Shown here: positions 55,021 through 64,000 of the stretch, in pieces
Position numbering within the stretch: the first letter of the stretch is position 1
Layout of the letters: each line of letters begins with the position of its first letter
From: Trichoplax adhaerens
Taxonomy: Eukaryota > Placozoa > Uniplacotomia > Trichoplacea > Trichoplacidae
NCBI RefSeq assembly: GCF_000150275.1
Contig: NW_002060946.1
Span: 96,678-160,677, forward strand
Direction: 5' to 3'
Length of the DNA stretch: 64,000 nt
The notes under the pieces: model-generated
What the model was told of the DNA's origin: nothing
What the model saw: only the letters and a program-made list of their open reading frames with translations
The model's database searches: none
Made by a program: the position numbers and the translations under genes

Positions 55021-58000
55021 GACGTGGATGCCACCTTAACTAGTAATCTTGGTAACTAAAGTGAAGATCAATTCCCAGAAATGTCTCTGCAATTATGCTG
55101 GTATATTTCTATCGGTACTAAATTTACTAGATCTAAAGGCTTATGTAACTTCGTATTTACTTTTGATGGTATTACTGAGTTGAAACTCTAAAATGGAAAT
55201 TAAGTACGGTAATATTTATGAGATGAATTATTACCCTTATACCCCAAACACTGAGTATTAACAAATGATGTTGATGACATCTAACGTCGAATAGTATCAT
55301 GGCAAATATTTAGTGTATATTAGAAATTCAAAGTTGCGTAATCATAATTCACTTAATTAATTAACGATCATATTTAAGTTTATGATCTTAATATTCTGAG
55401 ACAAAAACTAACAGTTATTGTATTTTTATTAATAATCCGTGCTGAAAGCATTCATATATATAAGGAATTAATTAATTAATATAGGAAGAATAGCTTCAGA
55501 CGTTTAGGTTGATCTACCGGTCATTAACATATAGCTAATATAACCAATAAAAAATTTACAACAAAGTCCCCCTAAAATAATAGCAGCTTATTGTATTCGG
55601 TTTACCAATCTGCTCATAACGTCATCATTATTACAGTCATTACCATTTGTATTATACCTCATTTTTATCTACTAAGGTAGCCTATAAATTTAATGTATGA
55701 TCGATGTTAGTATACGAACTAGAGAGGTACTGTATCCTATTGAGTTGAGGGTTTAATAAATATTGATGAAATTAAAATCCAATACGAGAATATAAAAGTA
55801 ATAACTTCTTCTGTGATTTCGAATTTTATTTCTTTTGAGGTTTACTGTACTATTTGTTACAGAGGTCAATTTCTGCCTTGATGCTACTTCCATAATTATG
55901 AATCTTTCATAGCTACAGATAGAGATATAAGCCAATTTTTAGTTCTTACCTTTGATAATATCAATCTATAAAATGTTGTCTGAGAGTTTTTAGTAAAATG
56001 GGGTAAGTTTATAAAGAAACATCTGTGTTACGCTGTCAACAGGAAGCCAACCATTTCTTAACATTCGATTGTATTTCCAGTTAGCGAGGTGATTAAAATA
56101 ACAATCCAATACAAGTACAATGCTAAAATCGATTGAACGTCATGCTATTATATTAACGTCTGAGCTCAAGGCAACCATAGTTAAATAAGTTTACTTTAAA
56201 TTTTAAAAATAGGAAATTTAATAAGAAGTGCTACTAGATGTTCAATTTTAGTCCATAAATGGTATTGTACGAGAACTCTTAATTAAAATATAGAACTTAA
56301 CTATATTTTTCCTGATATTAAAATCTCCAGATTTTAAATTACTTCTTATGTATGTAATGAAGGATGTAAGATTAAAACTAACAATTGGCAATGAAAGCCA
56401 TTATAATCTATCATTTTAGAATAACCTATGATGTTTAAAGAAATAATATTTTATTTGTTTTATTATTAAGAATTGAATTATTAGCTAAAATTAATTAAAA
56501 TAAATGCCTATAATTTGATTTATGAAATTAAAGGTGGCATGATAAGCTAGTAAAAATCTGCAATATACTTGTATATATTGACACATATACTAATCCATGA
56601 TACATCGAAAGCAAATTTTAAAACTATGGAACAAGGAGATACACGCGCGATATCGTTTGTGCTGACTATACAGATATCTACGAGTATAAAGAAAATGTCA
56701 AGAAGATACTGTCCCTTTCAAATCTATCACCATTATGTTAGTAACCTTCTGTTTAAGTTTCATTTTAGTGGTACCAATTAAATGGAGATAGACAGAAATA
56801 TTGAATATTAATATTTTTGCTACGGAAATAAACTTACGCTAAACTTCAATTTTATGATAATTTTACGTAATTATTTCACGCATTGTACTGTATATATATA
56901 TATATCATATTAAAATCTGCTTGCAAAAAAATATGTGTGCAAATATTCGGTGTAAATTAATTACGTCTCGTATACGGTATTGTACTTCATAAAATTGTTC
57001 GTTAATTGAGGGAAGATAACTAAAATACTACGTGATTATTATGAAGAATCGAAGATTAAATTATATTCCGCGTTTATTATACGAGCAATAACCTTTATCT
57101 CCTGTAATTTGGATTCTAGAGTAAGAAAATCCATGTATAATGCAATATATCATTGGTACATATGTACCAATAATCTATTCATTTAGGCCTTAGATTAGTA
57201 ATTTATCAATGATAAAGTCGCGCCCTTATGGGCTAATTTACCTTATATTTACAGATGTGATTATACAGTGCAAGTGCAATCGAATTCTAATTACACTTTC
57301 AGTATTTAATTAGCGCTTTTCTCACTTAGAAAAGAAGTAGGGAAATACAAACTAATTACACTAATAGATCTGAATAATATACTCCCTAACAGATTTTGCT
57401 CAAAATGAGATCGTCTGATCGCCAGATAAAAGCAAAAGTTAAAATATTTATGGCATTGCGTAATAAATACTGTAAATGTTCATGAAAATCTTTTAATACG
57501 AATACATTGTACAGTACTGTATAGTATTGTAAAAGTCATCTCACTACAGCATGGTATCCGATGGCAAATCAATCTGTAAACGATAGCATTTACATTTAAC
57601 TAAATAGTCCAAAATTATACTGTTTTGCTAGCTAGTATCCAATGGTGTGTAATTTGTTGTGCGTAGTACACTATGTAGTAGTAGATAATTTCCGATTTCT
57701 AACATGACTATCAGGTATGAACTTTTTCTTCACCATACCAAAAGTACGAGTATGCAATGAGAAATGTCTTACCCAAAGGTGTTTGTTTTTGTCAATATCT
57801 ATTCCATATTATAAACCTAGTCGTAATTTATTTTAAGAACGATAATGTCTTATTAAGAGTCACATTTTTTCGCCATTGCTCGTACAATTTCAAGAAATTA
57901 GAATTTGTTAGTTAGGAGATCCAATAGCATCGTGTATTGAATGCGTCGTTGTATTGGCCAAAATAGGTACATGACAGATACCAGCTCAATAAAATTTAAT

Positions 58001-58057
58001 TTTTAAAAATATTATGTAACAACGTCCCATAAACAAATAGTATTAATATGCAGACTT
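55021..58057. other. Intergenic, nothing supported
   Basis: No exons are recognised; ORFs up to 70 codons have no motif. A short TA-repeat occurs near 56892-56904, and a palindromic ACATTGTACAGTACTGTA word near 57505-57522. Confidence 0.4.
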
Positions 58058-58063
58058 TTTATT
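58058..58063 (-). terminator. Poly(A) signal for HYPK
   Basis: AATAAA on the minus strand, about 120 bases beyond the HYPK stop codon. Confidence 0.45.
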
Positions 58064-58185
58064 ACAAGAAACAATTATGATAGCGATATAAAACATTGAA
58101 TGCAGAATGCAGTCATCTTCAATCGTATAGTTACTAAGGCAATAGATAATGTGAGGATTCGATGCTTCGGCTTGGAGTAGATTGA

Positions 58186-59556
58186 TTACCCGTTGACCAG
58201 GACTGACAAAGCTTTGACAACATCGCCACCGTTTTCTCGTAAATTTTTCTCAGCTACAGCTTTGGAGATTTCCATTTCATTTGCCTAGTTACAGCAGATA
58301 ACAGTATGATCGTAACTATGTTATGCAATGATAGGAAGGCAAACTGATCGTAATTATTAATTAATTCTATAATTTGTGTTTAATTTATCCTCTGTTATCC
58401 TAATACGAATGGATTTGACTTACAATTAACTCAATGTCTTCCTTATTCACTTTAACTTTAGCTAATTCCAGCTCTCTATGAAGAAAATAGCAAATATTGT
58501 TCTCATTAAAGACGCGACGTATTATTGAGAAAATTCAATTCAGCACAGCGTAGCTAATAAACTATAAATAAGCAATCTACAATACACTCAATCCATCGAT
58601 ATGAATACTAATGACTGTATGATCGTTCGCACCGTCAATAGCATCTTGTATGATGAAAATCGAACGTAACATCGACACGTATTTCGTGCTAATTCAACAT
58701 TGCTATCGATCGACTGAGCAAGGTATAGACCAGCTATTCGTTTGCAACTTGTATTACATACCTACGCGCTTTTTTATTTAATTCTTGTTGACGTTTCTCT
58801 CCGATGAGTTGGAAAGCCTTAACATATGAAAAATAATAGAAAAGTAACAAGGTAAAATTTCAAGTTGAGAAGAGGAATCGACACTAACATGAATGCAAAT
58901 CTCCTGGCAGAGGAGAATATCAAATTATAGCTTTCCATCCTGCTAAGAACAGTTCATGGTATACAACTGATACGAAAGCTCACTACTGGTGCCTGATTTA
59001 TTTCATTCCCTGCATCATTACCAAGCAGGCATAAAACAAGCACTATGTACCTTGACAGTTTGTTTTATCATAACGACTTGTCTAGCCTGTAACAAACTGG
59101 AAATGAAGGCTTAGCAGGTGAACATGATCGTAGACTACATTATATCCATTCTTCCAATGAAAAAGGTACGCAAAAGTTTCAGATTGCTACAAACTATATT
59201 AAATACCCACTTTACATTGCATCAATCAGAATAGAGATGTGTGGATATCGGTGATGAACATTATGGTGGGTATGAGTTAACGGCCACCTTGCAAGTCGTC
59301 GCCTCAACAACAAACGTAGGATTGATCAATAATTGTATAATAATTGTATTCTTGAACTAAGTCAATTTCATACTGCACTCATCGATATCATCATGTTACA
59401 AAACTGGCTGTTACTACTACTGCTACTACTGACATTTTCAATATCCAATTTAATTTCTTGTTCTTCAGCATAATCAGTGACACGTTCTAAATCTGCAGCA
59501 GTTTCACTATCGTGTTTCTTGCCAGTATTAGGGACGCCAGCATTCTCTTCCTCCAT
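58186..59556 (-). CDS. HYPK: Huntingtin-interacting protein K (HYPK), NatA cofactor, 4 exons, 129 aa
   Basis: Exons (minus strand): 59556-59374, 58817-58762, 58475-58424, 58284-58186; all joins are phase-consistent and the length equals the usual 129 aa. Exon 1 contains the family signature KKHDSETAADLERVTDYAEE. Exon 3 gives ELAKVKVNKEDIELI, and exon 4 encodes the C-terminal UBA-like helices (MEISKAVAEKNLREN...). In characterised animals HYPK binds the NAA10-NAA15 N-terminal acetyltransferase at the ribosome and acts as a chaperone-like regulator. The start is set at the first ATG (MEEENAG); the upstream extension has only a TTG and then a stop. A Ser-rich run (six Ser) follows the signature. 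The gene is divergent from the SECISBP2-type gene, about 1.06 kb between start codons. Confidence 0.95.
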
Positions 59557-60618
59557 TTTGCGTTGTAGTTGGCCGTGACCGAGGACTGGTGTCCGTCCTG
59601 TCTCTGACAATATCCAGTATGATGAAAAGCCCTTGGCTATCTAGTGTCTATTGTACACCGTGCAGATTATAGTCTGCTATAGTGAATATATTTCAAGATC
59701 AATTTTTATTGCCTTTTTCTTGCGCAGGAGCACATGTACCATACGTACAATGCATTGTACTGTACATAGAGGAGGTTTTCCTTGACCACTTGACCTCCCC
59801 TGTGCTGTACACTGTAGAGTACAGCATGTCAGTAAGGAATCACTAGGACTACTGAAAGATGCGAGCAGCTTGATACAGATCGGATTAATGATGGCGCAAG
59901 GTTGGATTCACTATGAAAAATGATTGAGTGACTGCTCGCTCATGCGCTAAAACCGGTCTCCTACACTCGTGATACTTTAGTATCGTCACGGAATGGTGGT
60001 ATCACGTGTACATCATCACGAGTCAGACGCATCGAGTTCATAAAAGGAACTCTACTGTAATGTACTGTACATTACACTGAGTGTACAGTGTACAGTACTG
60101 TACTGTACAGTAAGTTGATAACCAGTGTTGAATGACCAGACTGTAAGACTTTAGTCGTCTTGTACTGTAGGTGTATCGTGCATAGATTCAGCTACAGTCA
60201 AGCCTGTGTGGGCGATACATATCATAGTTTGCCGTGTTTACTACCCAGCAGCAGCCCCATCCAAATAATACAGTAGTGTGTTCCATCCAACTTGATATTG
60301 TCCCTCCAGCTACCTTGAACCTGACTCAAACAACCAAGGCCCAATTAGCTCTTCTCTTCCTTTTCCAGACTATTCTTGCTACTCATGAGAGCCATTCCAT
60401 TCCTCTCTATCTTTAAATTAGCCTTATTTGCCATGGACCTGAGCAATTGAGCATGGAATAGTGGATAGTGAAACAAAGTACTTGTCAACCTCCTTCATTC
60501 AGGAGTGGATCGTGCTACAACATTGTTAAAACGTTTATCATTGTTGTTGATTTCCATTGATAAATAGTTATCCTACCGTCTATTAGACTGGTTGTTTTCA
60601 AGCTTCGAAAGGGCCAAG
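59557..60618. promoter_or_regulatory. Divergent (bidirectional) promoter region between HYPK and SECISBP2-type gene
   Basis: The two start codons face away from each other across this segment, so both promoters must lie in or near it. It is G+C-richer than the surrounding DNA and holds a palindrome array. Exact start sites and 5' UTRs cannot be read from sequence alone; no clear TATA box was identified. Confidence 0.6.
59738..60130. repeat. ACTGTACAGT-type palindrome array in the HYPK/SECISBP2 promoter region
   Basis: GTACAATGCATTGTAC (59747-59762), GTGCTGTACACTGTAGAGTACAGC (59809 onward) and a dense run of TGTACTGTACATTACAC, GTGTACAGTGTACAGT and ACTGTACTGTACAGTA words (60059-60113) form several overlapping inverted repeats. 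Same word family as at 2.5-2.97 and 32.5-33.1 kb. Confidence 0.8.
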
Positions 60619-63600
60619 ATGGATGCAACCAAGTCAGAAGATGAAGATAAACGAGAACCCTCCAAGGTGCAAGTAAGCCTCCAGTTTTTTTATTTATCGT
60701 ACAGTTAGTACTGTCCATAGGACTATTTCTCTCAGATTAACATGTTGAGTGTTGCACAATAAAAACAGTCAGACGAGTGCTGATAAAATTAGACCAATAA
60801 ATCGATGCTGATAAGAATTAATTTTACTATATTATCATTGATAATTAATGAATGAATGGATGAATAGATGGCATGTTTGTCCAACTGCTGAACTGAATGC
60901 CATCTACATGGATTCAGCTAGTATGGAGCTATTATTAACTCTTTCACTTCGATTGATTATATTATACGCGTATATTGTTTAATTATCAATGTAGCTACGG
61001 TTCGACAACTTGCATACCTTGATGACAGCTTCAGTTAAAATACTTGTTCACGTCGGATAGTAGCATAGCTAATCCTTGGTCCAATGGCATATTATAAATC
61101 GTACTGAACTAAGTGGATTGCTTGAAATTCGTAATTTGAAGTCTTGGGAAAGATTGCTTACTGTTCAGTAGAATTACTTTCGATTCTGTCACTTCAAATT
61201 TTCATTAACAACAATGATAAATTAGAATTATTCGTGCTGAGAAGTCAGATAGATGTGTGCTGAAATTGTACACTTCCACAATAGTGCATGAGTGATTAAC
61301 TTGCTTTCAAATGTTGATTAGAGACGCTTGCAACATATTAGCAGCACTGTTGACTTGCAAATGTTTACTGTAATGCGCCATACGATAAGCTGAAACAAAT
61401 ATCGCTCGGTTATACGGTTTACGGACAAGTTCAGTCATGAAATCATTCAAAGTAGTCGATCATCAAGGCTCTGCTTTGCTTTCAATTGATTTTCCGCTAT
61501 TAGGATACCTCAGGGGTGCCCGTATATCTGCATTCAATGTTGTCATTCTTACTAGTCGGATATATTTTCCTAGGATAGTAGGATGCCTTGTATTCGATCA
61601 CTTACGAAAGCGAAGATTATTTTTAATAATTTCTATTTGCATTAGCTTCATGAAATACCATCTTAATTGTACGTGAACTGGAAAAGTATTTATCATGTTG
61701 ATCTACTCTTTCATGGCAGTCATTGGCCAATTCTTATTCACTATTTTGCAAGCATGTCATTAAAATATCGTTTATCAGCATAAAACAAGCTTAGAATAGA
61801 CGAGTAGTAAGCCAGCCGACCGCTTGCTAACTAACCTCTAGTACTTTACTGCTCTGCAATACTCAGCGTTAGTCCGGTACAAACTCCATTTTTGTTAGGA
61901 AAAGGAAATACTTGCGTATTGCTACTAAATAAAGCCAATATTAATAATAATGATTGACTTTTTTGAATTAATATAATTGATTTGAATTCAATCTAGGTTC
62001 TGTCAGCTGGAGCTGTTCCTTTTGTTCCATCCTATTTTTTAAATAAACAAGAAGATAACCTAGTTGCAGATAAATTGACATCATCTAGCAAGCATGCCCA
62101 ATTGCAGAACAAAAAAAACATTCATCGCAGAAATAAGGCATCAGGCTATGCTGCCAATTACTATCCTAACATGCCATCTCCAGTGCGGACCAATAATAGT
62201 TTGCCACTACCCGGAATGCCGGGTAGTAGTAATAACTTGACGCCTTGCGATCAATATCTTCCGATAGATTATTGCCCTTTTATTCCGATACCTTATCAAT
62301 ACCCACCTAATACAATTTCTGATAATTACCTTATGAATCACAGAGGATATTATCCCATACCCGGAAATTATAACCAAAAGAAGAAACCTTTTCAGCGTCA
62401 CAGTAATCCTGATGTGAAACATGATACCCATGAAAAAGATACTAAAGTTCAATCCAATGAAAAGGAAGTCAGCCAAGTTAACAATGATACTAATACTGTT
62501 GACACCACTAGCAACCGTAATAACAATAATGCTAATCAAAATGAGAAAAAGATTACTCCATTAGCTGGTAACTCTGCTGATTTATTACAAGAAACGAAAA
62601 AGTCGAAAAGGAAGAAAAAGAAAAAAAACACACCTGCTAATGACAAAGTTTTGTCTACCGCCACCGCATCCGATAACTCCCATCAAGGTAAATTTAGTCA
62701 TAAATGATAGCTAAAACTATCGCTTCATTTTGCAATTTGATATCTCTGTATTTAATTCTTGATAGCTTCTGCTCTAATTAAGGCTTGCACTTTAATTGCA
62801 ATCAAATTACGTAAGGGTCCGATATTGACATTCATAGATTAATTTTTTTACTTAGAAATTCCAATATCAAATGACAAAAATCAGCAGACACAAGATGCAA
62901 TTTCAGTACAAACACCCAGCTCGATACTAGACGTAGTTTCAATGAAAACACTAAATCCGTCAAGTTTAGAACAATCTGAAATAGAAGATTTTCCTCAACT
63001 TAAAATCAATTCAGAATCCAATGTAAATACATCAACAGTAAAATCCTATAGTCAAGTTCTACAGATGCCTCCTTCGAAACAGGTAAAATTCTAAAGTCAC
63101 CATTTTGTAGAATCAGAATATGTGAAATTAATTATTTCGATGGCAATAGCAAAACTGATCTTACTACTTATGTGTTGATATAAAAGTTTTTTACGTATCT
63201 GCATTAACTACGTTAGAGTGATACGAAAACTATCCCCCAAGATAATGACAATGATATAAACCGGAAGGATCTAAATAGCTCTAGTACTAGTGATAACGAT
63301 CACAAAGATGATTCCAATCAAGATCAGGAAACAAAATCAAAAAAGAAAAAAAAGAAAAAGAAGAAGAAAGCTAACCAAGGTGCTAAAGCAATTGACCGAA
63401 AGACAACCTTTAACATAGGTGAAATAATATCTCAATCTCAACAACGCCAGGTAACAAATTACTTTAAAAATAAGTTATATAGATATTTATGACGTATGCA
63501 TATATTAGTAACTGATAGAGACGATAATTCGATAACGTGGTTTATCAATAGTTGAATACTCGCAATATTGTATGTGTAGGTATGTAAATAATGTAATTTT

Positions 63601-64000
63601 AATGCGGTTGATTTTCATTTAATATTTAAGACTACTAGTAATAACAAAGAAAAAGTGAAGAATACAAAGAAAGGTATAACTATCAGCATCGGCATTAGTA
63701 ATCCAGGTATATACGTCCACAAAAAAAATGAAGATAGTCAGCGATCGCTATTGCCTAGCCAATCTGATAAGAAAGTTAAGGTATAAACTACGTAAAAATC
63801 GTTGTTTTACAAGGCCCCATAACATGATGCCAACTACAGTAGCTGCTATGTGCTCTTTCGAATTGATAGTAATTATAACATAATTGTATGTATTACAACT
63901 TAGATAATCAAATTAGCGTAGCATTAATCAATAAAAGAATTATACCTTCCTCATTGTGATTAACAACAGTAAAAGTGATAAAAGGACTAAACGGCTTGTA
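60619..64000 (+). CDS. SECIS-binding protein 2 family (SECISBP2/SECISBP2L), N-terminal part, 5 exons in window
   Basis: Exons: 60619-60672, 61997-62687, 62856-63082, 63217-63450, 63631-63780, all phase-consistent; the last ends at an AAG|GTATAA donor and the gene continues beyond the edge. In known animals the protein binds the SECIS element of selenoprotein mRNAs and recruits the Sec elongation factor to recode UGA. Family landmarks seen: VLSAGAVPFVPSYF near the N-terminus (compare KLSADVKPFVP), EIEDFPQL with following SYSQVLQ, two Lys-rich runs (KRKKKKKN and KKKKKKKKKKA-like, nuclear or RNA-binding), TFNIGEIISQSQQRQ and GITISIGISNPG. The middle is rich in Asn, Ser and Pro/Tyr. The RNA-binding and L7Ae domains would lie downstream, so function is inferred from the N-terminal motifs. 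SECISBP2 and SECISBP2L cannot be separated here. Confidence 0.8.

Noticed and set aside
59557-59610. N-terminal extension of HYPK from a TTG (MSETGRTPV...)
   Set aside because: It has no ATG, and an in-frame TAG lies upstream. The ATG at 59556 gives the standard 129-residue length.
62207-62539. 110-codon minus-strand ORF
   Set aside because: Antisense shadow of exon 2 of the SECISBP2-type gene.

Overview
The window is AT-rich, intron-rich animal nuclear DNA. Real exons are short (many 50-170 nt), bounded by GT/AG sites, and joined across introns with consistent reading phase. The gene set is animal-type: a DPP8/9-class serine peptidase, a DSTYK-like GTPase/pseudokinase, HYPK, a SECISBP2-type SECIS-binding protein and three rhodopsin-class GPCRs. 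Together with the compact genes, the divergent GPCR repertoire and the base composition, this suggests an early-branching animal, most likely a placozoan (Trichoplax/Hoilungia type). That placement is inference; no alignment was run.

Layout. 1-456 holds the 5' end of an unrecognised coiled-coil gene on the minus strand, running off the left edge. 0.5-15 kb is gene-poor and contains ACTGTACAGT-type palindrome arrays (2.46-2.97 kb), a 93-bp tandem duplication and one unassigned 140-codon ORF. 15.0-17.1 kb (+) and 22.5-28.3 kb (-) are two paralogous two-exon GPCR genes facing each other, with an intron at the same place and phase. The second gene's long intron contains one copy of a ~1.8-kb near-identical direct duplication (23986-25760 and 29220-30998) and a 50-N assembly gap directly at the end of that copy. 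31.1-32.2 kb holds several short coding-like stretches I cannot assign. 32.6-33.2 kb is a ~200-bp tandem repeat with a variable palindromic insert.

33488-39549 (+) is a complete DPP8/9-like gene, read here as 20 exons and 901 codons, with the catalytic Ser/Asp/His triad and the EE motif intact. 41912-47752 (+) is a complete seven-exon, 945-codon gene combining a dynamin-like GTPase domain (intact P-loop and NKxD), a long helical middle with a hydrophobic segment, and a C-terminal pseudokinase. It resembles vertebrate DSTYK in layout but has the opposite pattern of active and degenerate domains. A separate terminal-exon-like ORF lies at 49317-49496. 53995-55020 (-) is an intronless GPCR of the LGR/relaxin-receptor type without an ectodomain. 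58186-59556 (-) is HYPK (four exons, 129 aa), and 60619 to the right edge (+) is the N-terminal part of a SECISBP2/SECISBP2L gene. These two are divergently transcribed from a ~1.06-kb intergenic segment that carries another palindrome array.

Functional reading. HYPK (NatA cofactor/chaperone) and SECISBP2 (selenocysteine insertion) both act in translation and may share a bidirectional promoter. DPP8/9 is a cytosolic post-proline aminodipeptidase. The GTPase-pseudokinase is the most unusual protein in the window.
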